Shown piece by piece: positions 54,517 through 63,838 of a DNA stretch of 64,000 nucleotides. The stretch comes from Myxococcales bacterium. Lineage in GTDB: Bacteria; Myxococcota_A; Polyangia; Haliangiales; Haliangiaceae. The notes beneath the pieces were generated by a model that made no database searches, was not told the origin of the DNA, and was given only the letters and a program-made list of their open reading frames with translations. Position 1 is the first letter of the stretch, and every line of letters begins with the position of its first letter. Both the position numbers and the translations under genes were made by a program. The stretch spans positions 502,001 through 566,000 of the forward strand of contig JADJUF010000007.1 in NCBI GenBank assembly GCA_016717005.1, in the 5' to 3' direction.

Positions 54517-56273
54517 CCTCCGCGGCGATCCAGACCGCCTGGGCCGACCTCGTGCTCGGCACGCTGGTCGACGCCGGCGTGGCCGAGCTGGTCCTGTCGC
54601 CGGGCTCGCGCTCGACGCCGCTGGCGCTGGCCGCGGCCCGGCTCCCGGGCCTGCGCCGGCGGGTGATCGTCGACGAGCGCAGCGCCGGCTTCTTCGCGCT
54701 CGGCGCCGCCCGCGCCAGCGGCCGCCCGGTCGCGCTGGTGTGCACGTCGGGCACCGCGGTCGCGCACTACGCCCCGGCGGTGATCGAGGCCGCGCTCGCG
54801 GGCGTGCCGCTGATCGTGCTGTCGGCCGACCGCCCGACCGAGCTGCACGGCGCCGGCGCGGCCCAGACGATCGATCAGCAGCGCCTGTTCGGCAGCTTCG
54901 CGCGCCGGTTCGACGACCTCGGCGCGCCCGACGGCAGCCCGCTCGCGCTGGCGGCGGTGCGGCGCAAGCTGGCCCAGGCGGTCGCGTGCGCGCGCGGCCC
55001 GGCGCCGGGCCCGGTCCACGTCAACGTGCCGCTGCGCAAGCCGCTCGAGCCGGCCGCGCCTCAGACCGCGGCCGAGCACGGCGCCGTGGTCGAGGTCGCG
55101 CGCCTGCGGACCCTGCCGCTGCCGATCGCCGCGCCGCCGCAGCTCCGCGTCGCCGACGCCGCCGTGGCGGACGCCGCCCGGCTGGCCGCGACCCCGCGCG
55201 GGATCATCGCCGCCACCGCCGCCGCGGTCGATCGCGCCGCCGATCGCGCGGCGATCGTCGCGCTGGCCGCGCGCACCGGCTACCCGATCCTCGCCGAGGC
55301 CGGCAGCCAGCTCCGGTTCGGGCCGCGCGCCGGCGCCGCGGTCATCGTCGACCACTTCCCGCTCCTGGCCGCCAGCGCCGAGGTCGGCGCGCTGACGCCG
55401 ACCTTGATCATCCAGATCGGCGGCGAGCCGATCGCGATGGCGTGGCCCAGGCTCGCGGCCGAGGCCGATCGGATCATCGTCGCCGACCACGGCTGGCCCG
55501 ACGGTGACTCGACGGCCACGGCGCTGCTGATCGGCGACGTCGGCGACACCGTCGCGCGGCTGACCGCGCTGGCGCCGGCCCACGGCGGCGCCTGGGCCGC
55601 GACCTGGCGCGCCGCCGACCAGCGGGCCGCGGCGGCGGTGGCCGCGGCGCGGGCGTGGCCGGGGCCGTGGACCGAGGCCGAGGTGATCGCGCGGGTCGTG
55701 GCCGGGCTCGCCGACGGCGCCCAGCTCGTCGTCGGCAACTCGCTGCCGATCCGGGTGATCGACGAGGTCGCGACCTCGTCCGCCGACGTCGCGGTCCTGA
55801 CCCAGCGCGGCGCGGCCGGCATCGACGGGCTGCTCGCCGGCGCCGCCGGCGCCGCCTGGGCCACCGGCCGCGCGACCACGGTCGTGCTCGGCGACGTGTC
55901 GTTCGCGCACGACGTCGGCAGCCTCGCGGTGATCGGCGACCTGCCGGTGACGATCGTCGTCGTCGACAACCGCGGCGGCCACATCTTCGACGATCTGCCC
56001 CTGGCCGCGGCCGGCGTGCCCGACGCGACCTACGCCGAGCTGTGGCTGACCGCGCCCGCGCTCGACCCGGTCGCGCTGGCCGCCGGGTTCGGCCTGCCCG
56101 CCCAGACGGTCCGGAATCCGGACGACCTGCCGGCGCCGGGCCCGGGCCCGCGCCTGGTCCACGCGCTCGTCGCCGCCGGCGGCGCCCGCGCGGCCCGCGC
56201 CCGCGCGCTGGCCCACCTGGCCGCCGCCCCCGCCCACGCTTCGTCGCCACCGCCCCAAGGAGCCACGCCATGA
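54513..56273 (+). CDS. menD: SEPHCHC synthase MenD
   Basis: The protein has 586 residues and is a thiamine-diphosphate enzyme that joins isochorismate and 2-oxoglutarate to give 2-succinyl-5-enolpyruvyl-6-hydroxy-3-cyclohexene-1-carboxylate. It shows LVLSPGSRSTPLALAA, DERSAGFFALG, SADRPTELHG with TIDQQRLFG, and in the C-terminal domain GDVSFAHDVGSL and VVDNRGGHIFDDLP, the cofactor and Mg motifs. The GTG overlaps the menF stop by 4 nt. Confidence 0.95.
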   Translation: MTSAAIQTAWADLVLGTLVDAGVAELVLSPGSRSTPLALAAARLPGLRRRVIVDERSAGFFALGAARASGRPVALVCTSGTAVAHYAPAVIEAALAGVPLIVLSADRPTELHGAGAAQTIDQQRLFGSFARRFDDLGAPDGSPLALAAVRRKLAQAVACARGPAPGPVHVNVPLRKPLEPAAPQTAAEHGAVVEVARLRTLPLPIAAPPQLRVADAAVADAARLAATPRGIIAATAAAVDRAADRAAIVALAARTGYPILAEAGSQLRFGPRAGAAVIVDHFPLLAASAEVGALTPTLIIQIGGEPIAMAWPRLAAEADRIIVADHGWPDGDSTATALLIGDVGDTVARLTALAPAHGGAWAATWRAADQRAAAAVAAARAWPGPWTEAEVIARVVAGLADGAQLVVGNSLPIRVIDEVATSSADVAVLTQRGAAGIDGLLAGAAGAAWATGRATTVVLGDVSFAHDVGSLAVIGDLPVTIVVVDNRGGHIFDDLPLAAAGVPDATYAELWLTAPALDPVALAAGFGLPAQTVRNPDDLPAPGPGPRLVHALVAAGGARAARARALAHLAAAPAHASSPPPQGATP

Positions 56274-57100
56274 CCGCACCCGACACCACCTGGACCCGCG
56301 TCGCCGGCTACGAGGACATCAAGTACGAGAAGTCGCCCGAGGGCATCGCCCGCGTGACGATCAACCGGCCCGAGGTCCGCAACGCGTTCCGGCCCCAGAC
56401 CGTGACCGAGATGATCCGCGCGTTCGACGACGCCCGCGACGACGGCGACGTCGGCGTCGTGATCCTCACCGGCGAGGGCCCCGACGCGTTCTGCTCGGGC
56501 GGCGACCAGCGCGTGCGCGGCGCCGGCGGCTACGTCGGCTTCGACGGCGTGCCGCGCCTGAACGTGCTCGACCTGCAGAAGCGCATCCGCAGCCTGCCCA
56601 AGCCGGTGATCGCGGCGGTCGCCGGCTACGCGATCGGCGGCGGCCACGTCCTGCACGTCGTGTGCGACCTGACGATCGCCGCTGACAACGCGCGGTTCGG
56701 CCAGACCGGGCCCCGGGTCGGCAGCTTCGACGCCGGCTTCGGCAGCTCGTACCTGGCGCGCATCGTCGGCCAGAAGAAGGCGCGCGAGATCTGGTTCCTG
56801 TGCCGCCAGTACGACGCCGCCGAGGCGATGCAGATGGGCCTGGTCAACAAGGTCGTGCCGCTCGCCGAGCTGCAGGCCGAGACCCTGGCGTGGTGCCGGC
56901 AGATGCTCGAGCTGTCGCCGATGGCGCTGCGGTTCTGCAAGAGCGCGCTCAACGCCGACTGCGACGGCCAGGCCGGGCTCCAGGAGCTGGCCGGCTCGGC
57001 GACCTTGCTCTACTACCTGACCGAGGAGGGCAAGGAGGGCAAGGAGGCGTTCCTCGCCAAGCGCAAGCCCAACTTCAAGCGGTTCCGGCGCTACCCGTGA
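56270..57100 (+). CDS. menB: 1,4-dihydroxy-2-naphthoyl-CoA synthase MenB
   Basis: The protein has 276 residues and is a crotonase-fold enzyme that closes the naphthoate ring from succinylbenzoyl-CoA. It has RPEVRNAFRPQTV, FCSGGDQRVRG, AIGGGHVLHVVCDLTIAA (oxyanion loop), GQTGPRVGSFDAGFGSSYLARIVG and a C-terminal LNADCDGQAGLQELAG. The match to enterobacterial MenB is close. An AAGGAG sequence lies 6-7 nt upstream of the ATG, which overlaps the menD stop by 4 nt. Confidence 0.96.
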   Translation: MTAPDTTWTRVAGYEDIKYEKSPEGIARVTINRPEVRNAFRPQTVTEMIRAFDDARDDGDVGVVILTGEGPDAFCSGGDQRVRGAGGYVGFDGVPRLNVLDLQKRIRSLPKPVIAAVAGYAIGGGHVLHVVCDLTIAADNARFGQTGPRVGSFDAGFGSSYLARIVGQKKAREIWFLCRQYDAAEAMQMGLVNKVVPLAELQAETLAWCRQMLELSPMALRFCKSALNADCDGQAGLQELAGSATLLYYLTEEGKEGKEAFLAKRKPNFKRFRRYP

Positions 57101-58002
57101 CCACGGTGGCGGCGCCGCTGCGCGGGCCCGAGCGCGCGCGCGCGTGGATCGGCGCGGCGCGCCTGCGCACGCTGCCGGCCGCGGTGGCGCCGGTCGCGGT
57201 CGGGGTCGGCTGCGCCCACGCCGCCGGCGCGGTCGCGTGGGGCCCGGCGGCCGCCGCGCTCCTCGGCGCGCTGCTGATCCAGATCGCCACCAACTTCGCC
57301 AACGACGTGTTCGACGCCGAGCAGGGCGCGGACACGCCCGATCGCAAGGGCCCGGTGCGCGCGGTCGCGGCCGGGCTGATCAGCGCGCGGGCGATGCGCG
57401 CGGCGATGATCGCGACCTTCGCGCTCGCGGTCGCGGTCGGCGGCTACCTGACCTCGGTCGCCGGCTGGCCGATCGTCGCGATCGGCGTGGCCTCGATCGC
57501 CGCGGGCGTGCTCTACACCGGCGGGCCGTGGCCGCTCGGCTACCACGGCCTCGGCGACGTGTTCGTCATGATCTTCTTCGGCCAGGTCGCGGTCGCCGGC
57601 ACGACCTACGTCGCGCTCGGCCGCGTCACCGGCCTGGCGCTGGCGCTGTCGGTGCCGGTCGGCGCGCTCGCGACCGCGATCCTGGTGGTCAACAACCTGC
57701 GGGATCGCGCGACCGACGTCCGCGTCGGCAAGCGCACGCTCGCGGTGCGCTGGGGCCGCGGCTTCGCGCTGGCCGAGTACCGCGCGCTGCTGGCGCTGGC
57801 CCACGCGGTGCCGCTGGCGCTGGCGCTGACCGGTCGACCGCTGCTGGCGGTGGGGCTCGCGACCGCGCCGCTGGCCTGGGTCCGCGCCCGCGCGCTGGCC
57901 GCGGCCGAGCCAGGGCCGGTGATGAACACGCTCCTGGCGGCGACCGCGCAGCTCCTGCTGCTGCAGTCGGCGCTGATCACCACGGCGCTGTTCGTGGCGT
58001 GA
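57097..58002 (+). CDS. menA: 1,4-dihydroxy-2-naphthoate prenyltransferase MenA
   Basis: The protein has 301 residues and is a polytopic UbiA-family enzyme that attaches the prenyl chain to dihydroxynaphthoate in the membrane. The first Asp-rich motif is NFANDVFDAEQGADT; the second is NNLRDRATDVRVGKRTLAV. Eight or nine hydrophobic segments are visible. The GTG overlaps the menB stop by 4 nt. The chain donor should be the product of the synthase at the head of the operon. Confidence 0.95.
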   Translation: MTTVAAPLRGPERARAWIGAARLRTLPAAVAPVAVGVGCAHAAGAVAWGPAAAALLGALLIQIATNFANDVFDAEQGADTPDRKGPVRAVAAGLISARAMRAAMIATFALAVAVGGYLTSVAGWPIVAIGVASIAAGVLYTGGPWPLGYHGLGDVFVMIFFGQVAVAGTTYVALGRVTGLALALSVPVGALATAILVVNNLRDRATDVRVGKRTLAVRWGRGFALAEYRALLALAHAVPLALALTGRPLLAVGLATAPLAWVRARALAAAEPGPVMNTLLAATAQLLLLQSALITTALFVA

Positions 58003-58994
58003 TGCGGGCCACGGTCACCACCGTGGCGTGGCCGGTCGCCGCCGTCGGCGCGGCCGCGCGCGGGCGCTGGCCGGTGCGGCGCGCCGCGATCCTGACGCTC
58101 ACCGACGGCGACGCGCGCGGCTTCGGCGAGGCCGCGCCCTTGCCCGGCTTCGGCGACGACGACCTCGCGGCCGCGACCACGGCGTTGCAGCGCTGGGCCG
58201 ACGGCGACCGCGCCGCGCCGGCCAGCGCCAGCGCGCGGTTCGCGATCGACACCGCGGTCGCCAGCCTCGCCGCCGCCCGCGCCGGCACGACGCTGGCGCG
58301 ACACTGGGGCGCCGCTACCGACCCGGCCACGCTGGCCACCGCCGCCGTGGTCGACGACGCCGACGGCGCCCGCGCCGCCGTGGCCGCGGGCGCGCGCGCG
58401 CTCAAGGTCAAGCTCGACGGCGCGCGCGATCGCGCCCGGCTGGTCGCGATCCGCGCCGCGGCCCCGACCGTGGCGCTGCGCGCCGACGCCAACCGCGCCT
58501 GGCCCCTGGCCGAGGTCGACGCCCGCCTCGCCGACCTGGCCGGGCTGGGGCTGGCGTTCGTCGAGGAGCCGGCCGCCGGGCTCGGCCCGACGCTGCGCGC
58601 GCCGCGGCCCGTGCCGATCGCCCTCGACGAGAGCCTGGCCGAGCCCGACCGCGACGCCTGGCTCGACGGTGCGCTGGCCTCGGGCGCGGTCGCCGCGCTG
58701 GTGCTCAAGCCGACCGTGCTCGGCGGCGTCGCGCCGGTGCGGGCCCTGGCGGCGCGCGCCCACGCCCGCGGCGTCGCGGCGCTCCTCAGCCACGCGCTCG
58801 AGGGTCCGATCGCCTTCGCGGCGGCCCACGCGCTGGCCGCCGCGATCGCGCCCGCGACGATCCACGGCCTCGGCCCGCACCCGGCGCTCGACGCCTGGCG
58901 CGCGACCGCCGGCGACGCCGCCGCGCTCGACGCCGCAACCCTGGACGCCGCCGCGCTCGACGCCGCCCTCGCCCGGCTCCGCGTGACGCCGTGA
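58002..58994 (+). CDS. menC: o-Succinylbenzoate synthase MenC
   Basis: The protein has 330 residues of the enolase superfamily and dehydrates SHCHC to o-succinylbenzoate. The barrel residues are in place: ALKVKLD with the KxK base, LRADANRAW (Asp), FVEEPAAGL (Glu), IALDES (Asp) and LVLKPTVLGG (second Lys base). The C-terminal 35 residues are an Ala/Asp-rich repetitive tail. The ATG at 58002 shares one base with the menA stop; a GTG at 57999 is also in frame. Confidence 0.93.
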   Translation: MRATVTTVAWPVAAVGAAARGRWPVRRAAILTLTDGDARGFGEAAPLPGFGDDDLAAATTALQRWADGDRAAPASASARFAIDTAVASLAAARAGTTLARHWGAATDPATLATAAVVDDADGARAAVAAGARALKVKLDGARDRARLVAIRAAAPTVALRADANRAWPLAEVDARLADLAGLGLAFVEEPAAGLGPTLRAPRPVPIALDESLAEPDRDAWLDGALASGAVAALVLKPTVLGGVAPVRALAARAHARGVAALLSHALEGPIAFAAAHALAAAIAPATIHGLGPHPALDAWRATAGDAAALDAATLDAAALDAALARLRVTP

Positions 58995-60295
58995 CCGCGC
59001 TGCTGGCGATCGCCGACGCCGCGCGGGCGACGCCCGACGCGCCGGCGATCATCACCGCCGACGGCGCGATCACCTTCGCGGCGCTGGCCGCCCGGGTCGA
59101 GCGGGCCGAGCGCCCCGCCGCCGCGCCCGGGCACGCCGCCGCGATCGTCGCCGACGCCGACGTCGCCACGATCGTGCAGATCGTCGCCGCGCTCGCGCGC
59201 CGCCAGCCGCTGGCGCTGATCGCCGCCCGCGCCACGGCCGCCGAGCAGGCCGCGCAGCGCGCGCGCGTGGCCGCGACGCCGGTGCCGGCCGACGCCGCGT
59301 TCGTGGTGTTCACCTCGGGCTCGACCGGCCGCCCCAAGGGCGTGGTGCTGTCGCGCGCCGCCGCGGCCGGCGCCGCCGACGCCAGCGCCGCGCACCTGGG
59401 CTGGCGCCCCGACGACCGCTGGCTGCTGGCGCTGCCGCTGGCCCACGTCGGCGGCCTGGCGATCGTGGTGCGCTGCCTGCGCGCGCGCCGGCCGATCGTG
59501 CTGGCCGCGCCGCGCGACCTCGGCCGCCACCGCGCGACCCTGGCGTCGCTGGTCCCGGCCCAGCTGACCGCGCTCCTCGACGATCCCGCCTGGCGGTCGC
59601 CGCCATCGCTGCGCGCGGTGCTGCTCGGTGGCGCGGCCACAGCCCCGGCCCTGGTCGCGCGCGCGCGCGCCCGGGGCGTGCCCGTGCTCACCACCTACGG
59701 CATGACCGAGACCTTCGGGCAGGTCGCGACCGGCGACGCGGCCACGCCCGTCGACGCGATCGGCGCGCCGCTGCCGGGCGTGACCGTCGTCGGCGGCACC
59801 GTCGCCGCGCCGGCGCCGCTGATCGTGCGCAGCCCCGGGCTCATGACCGGCTACCTCGACGAGCCGGCGCCGGCGCTCGGCGACGGCTTCGTGACCCGCG
59901 ACCTCGGCCACGTCGCCGACGGGCTGGTGCGGGTGGTCGGGCGCGTCGACGACGTCATCATCACCGGCGGCGAGAACGTCCACCCGGCGACGATCGAGGC
60001 CGCGCTGGTCGCGCTGCCCGGGGTCGCGGCCGCGGTCGTCGTCGGCGTGGCCGACGCGCGCTGGGGCGAGGTGATCGCCGCGGCGATCGCCCCCGGCCCT
60101 GGCTTCGACCCGGCGATCGTCGACGCCGCGATCGCGACCTGGCCCGCGCACCACCGCCCCCGGCGGCTGGCGCTCCTCGCCGAGCTGCCCCGCACCGCCA
60201 GCGACAAGATCGATCGCCAGGCGGTCGCGCGCTACTTGCGCGACCGCGGCGCCCAGCTGGGCTCATCGGCGCGCACGCCGAACGCCGCGCGGTAG
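58991..60295 (+). CDS. menE: o-Succinylbenzoate-CoA ligase MenE
   Basis: The protein has 434 residues and is an ANL-superfamily adenylating enzyme that activates o-succinylbenzoate with CoA. It has the P-loop TSGSTGRPKGVV, YGMTETFGQ, the hinge Asp region VGRVDDVIITGGENVHP and the catalytic Lys in TASDKIDR. It is shorter than average because the N-terminal domain is compact. The GTG overlaps the menC stop by 4 nt. It is the last gene of the operon; the 3' end overlaps the convergent gene at 60232-60690 by 64 bp. Confidence 0.93.
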   Translation: MTALLAIADAARATPDAPAIITADGAITFAALAARVERAERPAAAPGHAAAIVADADVATIVQIVAALARRQPLALIAARATAAEQAAQRARVAATPVPADAAFVVFTSGSTGRPKGVVLSRAAAAGAADASAAHLGWRPDDRWLLALPLAHVGGLAIVVRCLRARRPIVLAAPRDLGRHRATLASLVPAQLTALLDDPAWRSPPSLRAVLLGGAATAPALVARARARGVPVLTTYGMTETFGQVATGDAATPVDAIGAPLPGVTVVGGTVAAPAPLIVRSPGLMTGYLDEPAPALGDGFVTRDLGHVADGLVRVVGRVDDVIITGGENVHPATIEAALVALPGVAAAVVVGVADARWGEVIAAAIAPGPGFDPAIVDAAIATWPAHHRPRRLALLAELPRTASDKIDRQAVARYLRDRGAQLGSSARTPNAAR

Positions 60296-60690
60296 CTGCG
60301 GCCGTAGCGCAGCGCCCAGCTCGGCGAGCGGCCGCCGTGGCCGTCGGTGCGCGCGGTGACCGCGACGCTGTGGCAGCGCCCGCGCGCGATCACCGGCGGC
60401 ACGATCACGTCGCCGTCGCGCGGCACGGTCACGAGCACGTCGACGTGCTCGTGGGTCAACACCAGGCGCACCTGGTAGCGCCCGGCGGCCAACCCGACCA
60501 TGCGGTAGCCACCGTCGGCCAGCGGGCTCGCGACCGCCGCCGTCAGGTTGCGGGTGCAGTAGGTCGGGTGGCCGTCCTCGCCCAGGACCGGGACCACCAC
60601 CGCCGCGCCGCCCCGGGTCGCGTGCTCGTCCGCCGAGGCCGCGCCGACGCCCAGCCCCGCGACCGCGATCATTGCCAGCATGTGCCGCAT
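60232..60690 (-). CDS. Secreted protein of unknown function
   Basis: The protein has 152 residues. A signal peptide (MLAMIAVAGLGVGAASA) is followed by a beta-rich segment (VVVPVLGEDGHP, YQVRLVLTHEHVDVLVTVP) that resembles a carboxypeptidase-regulatory-like fold, and a basic C-terminus. The last 20 codons are antisense to the end of menE, which is unusual in this window, so the true protein may be shorter in vivo. No function is recognised. Confidence 0.6.
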   Translation of the reverse strand: MRHMLAMIAVAGLGVGAASADEHATRGGAAVVVPVLGEDGHPTYCTRNLTAAVASPLADGGYRMVGLAAGRYQVRLVLTHEHVDVLVTVPRDGDVIVPPVIARGRCHSVAVTARTDGHGGRSPSWALRYGRSYRAAFGVRADEPSWAPRSRK

Positions 60691-60808
60691 GAGCCCATCG
60701 TCGCCGTGTCCCGGCCCGCCGACCAGCGCACCGGGCTAACACGCGATCCGCGGCTGTCACCCGCGGTCGCAGGTGCTGTCGCACACCCCGCACCCGCCCC
60801 GGCTCGTG

Positions 60809-60814
60809 TACGAT
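60809..60814 (+). promoter_or_regulatory. -10-like box, TPM/Tim44-like unit
   Basis: TACGAT ends 7 nt before the ATG at 60822. No Shine-Dalgarno sequence is present. Confidence 0.5.
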
Positions 60815-60821
60815 GGCCGCG

Positions 60822-61463
60822 ATGACGGTCCGCTGGCTCGACGAACCCGCCCAGCGCGCGTTCGCCCAGGCCGTCCAGGCGATCGAGGACGAGTCGGCGG
60901 CCGAGGTGGTCGTGGCGGTCCGTCGCGCCGCCCGCCGCTGGCCCCACGTCCCGATGATCGCCGGCATCGTCGGGGCCTGGGCCGCGCTCGCGTTCATGCT
61001 GTTCAGCGATCACGCGTTCGCGCTGGCGTCGATCCTGATCGATCCGCTGGTGGCCGGCGCCCTGGTCGGCGCCGCCGCGACCCTGGCGCCGTGGCTGGTC
61101 CGGGCGCTGACCCCGGCCGCCGTCCGCCGCCACGCGGTCGACACCGCGGCCCGGGCCGCGTTCGTCGAGCGCGGCGTCCACCACACCCGCGGGCGCACGG
61201 GCGTGCTGGTCTACTGCGCGCTGACCGAGCGCATGGCGGCGCTCGTGTGCGACGTCGGCGTCGGCGCCGCGGTGTCGGCCGACACCCTGGCCGGCCACGC
61301 CCGCGCGATCGAGCGGGCCATCCCCGCGGGCGGCGCCGCCACCGCCGCCGCGGTCACCGCCATGGGCCCGGCGCTGGCCGCCGCGCTGCCGCGCGCCCAC
61401 GACGACGTCAACGAGCTGCCCGACGCGGTCGATCACGACCTCGACCGGAGGCCGCGCTCGTGA
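60822..61463 (+). CDS. TPM-domain membrane protein
   Basis: The protein has 213 residues. It has a short cytoplasmic N-terminus with AFAQAVQAIEDESAAEVVVAVRR, two hydrophobic helices (about 45-100), then TRGRTGVLVYCALTERMAALVCDVGVGA, the strand pattern of a split TPM (YgcG/Psb32-like) domain. The helices interrupt the domain. A possible role is in envelope or membrane-protein maintenance. An in-frame ATG at 60813 overlaps the -10-like box, so the ATG at 60822 is preferred. The stop overlaps the next start by 4 nt. Confidence 0.78.
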   Translation: MTVRWLDEPAQRAFAQAVQAIEDESAAEVVVAVRRAARRWPHVPMIAGIVGAWAALAFMLFSDHAFALASILIDPLVAGALVGAAATLAPWLVRALTPAAVRRHAVDTAARAAFVERGVHHTRGRTGVLVYCALTERMAALVCDVGVGAAVSADTLAGHARAIERAIPAGGAATAAAVTAMGPALAAALPRAHDDVNELPDAVDHDLDRRPRS

Positions 61464-62983
61464 CCCGACGCGCCCGCACGATCGCCGCGCTCGCGCTGCT
61501 CGCCGCGATCGCGATCCCGGCGGTGGCCTGGGCCCGCCCCGGCGGCGGCAACAGCTACTCCGGCGGCGGCGGCCACGGCGGCGGCGGCGGCGGCGGTGGC
61601 GGCGACGGTGGCGCGATCTTCGAGCTGATCTTCCAGCTCATCCGGCTGTGCGTCTACTACCCGCAGGTCGGGGTCCCGCTCCTGGTGATCGTCATCGGGT
61701 TCATCGCCTACGGCTCCTGGGTCAAGCACAAGAACAAGGACTGGGACAGCGGGCCGCCGGTCGCGCTCGAGGACTCGGTGACGTCGATCGACGCGATCAC
61801 CCGGGTCGATCCCGACTTCTCGCTGGTGCTGTTCGAGGACTTCGTGTTCCGGCTCTACGCGACCGCGCACGGGCTGCGCGGCCAGCCGGCCCGGCTCGAC
61901 GAGCTGGCCCCGTACATGTCCGTCGGCGCCCGGGCCGCGCTCGCCAGCCGGCCGCCCACCGGCCAGCCGGTCACCGGCGTGGTCATCGGCGCGATGCGCA
62001 CCGTCCGGGTCAGCGTGCCGTCGGCGGACGAGATCGAGGAGCACGAGGGCGACGACGGCGGCGGCGCCGCGGTCACGGTCGGCCTCGAGTTCGAGGCCAA
62101 CTACTCGGTCGGCACCGGCAAGGGCAGCAAGCGGTTCGCGGTCGAGCGCTGGGTGCTGCGCCGCGCGGTCACCGCCCACACGCGGCCACCGTCGGCGGTC
62201 CGCAGCTTCCCGTGCCCCAACTGCGGCGCGCCGTGGCAGACCGCCGACGCCGCCGGCACCCAGCGGTGCCCGTCGTGCAGCGAGGTCGTCGACAACGGCC
62301 GCTTCGACTGGCAGGTCGTCGACATCGGCCTGCGCCACGAGCGCAACAACCTGCCGAGCCTGGCCGAGAACGTCGAGGAGCGCGGGACCTCGCTGCCGAC
62401 CTACCGCGACGATCACCTCGATCAGCGCTGGCTGGCGCTGACCGCCGACGACCCCCAGATCGCCGAGGCGTCGCTGATCGCGCGGCTGCACTACGTCTAC
62501 CAGGTGGTCAACGCCGCCTGGACGGCCAACGACCTCGGCCCGGCGCGGGCGGTCGTGTCGGACGGCCTCGCCGACTACCTGCAGTACTGGCTCGACGCCT
62601 ACAAGGCCCAGGGCCTGCGCAACGTCCTCGAGGGCATGCGCATCACCCACCAGGTGCCGGCCAAGCTGATCCGCGACAAGTACTACGACGCGATCACGAT
62701 CCGCATCTGGGGCACCGGCAAGGACTACGTGATCCGCACGGCCGACGGCAGCCACGTCAGCGGCAACCGCAGCCGCGAGCGCAAGTACTCCGAGTACTGG
62801 ACGCTGATCCGCTCGGCCAACCGCCACGGCCCGACCCGCGCCGACGGCGCCTGCAGCAACTGCGGCGCGCCGCTGACCGTCACGCAGACCGGCGCCTGCG
62901 CCCACTGCGGCACCCACGTCACCGCCGGCGAGTTCGACTGGGTGCTGTCGAAGATCGAGCAGGACGACTCGTACCGGGGCTAG
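61460..62983 (+). CDS. Tim44-like domain protein with zinc ribbons
   Basis: The protein has 507 residues. It has a signal-like N-terminal helix, a Gly-rich linker, one membrane helix (about 70-90) and a Tim44-like domain (TRVDPDFSLVLFEDFVFRLYATAHG). A first zinc ribbon (CPNCGAP ... CPSCSE) follows. A second Tim44-like half contains DGLADYLQYWLDAYKAQGLRNVL, and a second zinc ribbon (CSNCGAP ... CAHCGT) is at the C-terminus. The GTG start overlaps the TPM gene by 4 nt. Bacterial TPM/Tim44-like pairs of this kind are membrane proteins of unknown function. Confidence 0.82.
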   Translation: MTRRARTIAALALLAAIAIPAVAWARPGGGNSYSGGGGHGGGGGGGGGDGGAIFELIFQLIRLCVYYPQVGVPLLVIVIGFIAYGSWVKHKNKDWDSGPPVALEDSVTSIDAITRVDPDFSLVLFEDFVFRLYATAHGLRGQPARLDELAPYMSVGARAALASRPPTGQPVTGVVIGAMRTVRVSVPSADEIEEHEGDDGGGAAVTVGLEFEANYSVGTGKGSKRFAVERWVLRRAVTAHTRPPSAVRSFPCPNCGAPWQTADAAGTQRCPSCSEVVDNGRFDWQVVDIGLRHERNNLPSLAENVEERGTSLPTYRDDHLDQRWLALTADDPQIAEASLIARLHYVYQVVNAAWTANDLGPARAVVSDGLADYLQYWLDAYKAQGLRNVLEGMRITHQVPAKLIRDKYYDAITIRIWGTGKDYVIRTADGSHVSGNRSRERKYSEYWTLIRSANRHGPTRADGACSNCGAPLTVTQTGACAHCGTHVTAGEFDWVLSKIEQDDSYRG

Positions 62984-62984
62984 A

Positions 62985-63773
62985 TCAGCGGCCGAACAGC
63001 AGCCGACGGGTCAGCCAGCGCTTGCCGCGCTCGATCACCAGGCGCTTGCCCAGCTCGAACGCCAGCGCCCGGAGCTGGGCCGGCTCGTCGGGGCCGGGCG
63101 TGCGCGGCAGCTCGATCGCGATCTCGACCGGGCTGTCGCCGAAGATCCCGCCGACCGCCGACAGCCGCCCGGCCCGGTAGTGCAGCGCGAAGTCGGCGTC
63201 GCCCGGCAGCTCGACCCGGGCGTCGAGCTCCTCGAGCGCGAACACCCACGACAGCGGCGTGCGGAGCACCGTGCGCCCGGCCCGGAACCGATCGAGCCGC
63301 AGCCGCACCTGCCCCAGCTCCGGCCACGCGGTCGTGACCACGATCGCCAGCTCGCTGTCGACCACCTCGATCGCGCCGAGCGTGATCACCGACGGCGCGC
63401 GCTCGGGCAGATCGAGGGCCCCGGCCCCGGAGATCATCAGGTGGGCGCCGCGCACCGCCACCAGCTCCGGCGTGCGGGCGACCACGACCGCGCCCAGCGG
63501 CGCGACCTCGACGTCGAGCCGATCGATCGCCAGCCGCAGCGTGCCGAGGTGGTGCCGCTCGACCACGACGTCGCGCACGGTCACGTGGCCGCGCACCAGA
63601 TCGAGCGTCGCGCCGCCGACCCGGGCCTCGCCGTCGAGGGACAGCGCCAGGCGATCGCGCACGGTGTCGGCGACCACGCCGCGCAGCGCGACCCCGAGCA
63701 CCAGCAGCGCCACCAGGTACAGCGCCAGCGCGGCGACCACGCCGATGGCGACCTTGGTCCGGCGACGCGCCAC
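62985..63773 (-). CDS. AsmA/DUF748-like membrane-anchored protein
   Basis: The protein has 262 residues: one N-terminal membrane helix (about 9-31) and a long run of beta strands (LRLAIDRLDVEVAPLGAVVV, GAIEVVDSELAIVV) typical of AsmA-like or DUF748 proteins that bridge the envelope. It is short for that group and probably represents a single module. A TAAACC sequence lies 7 nt before the GTG at 63773. It is convergent with the Tim44-like gene, with 1 bp between the stops. Confidence 0.72.
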   Translation of the reverse strand: MARRRTKVAIGVVAALALYLVALLVLGVALRGVVADTVRDRLALSLDGEARVGGATLDLVRGHVTVRDVVVERHHLGTLRLAIDRLDVEVAPLGAVVVARTPELVAVRGAHLMISGAGALDLPERAPSVITLGAIEVVDSELAIVVTTAWPELGQVRLRLDRFRAGRTVLRTPLSWVFALEELDARVELPGDADFALHYRAGRLSAVGGIFGDSPVEIAIELPRTPGPDEPAQLRALAFELGKRLVIERGKRWLTRRLLFGR

Positions 63774-63838
63774 GGGCCCTGGTTTACCACGCGCGCCCTG
63801 AATACCCGCTACCCCACCGGCGTCCCAGCCACATCCCC

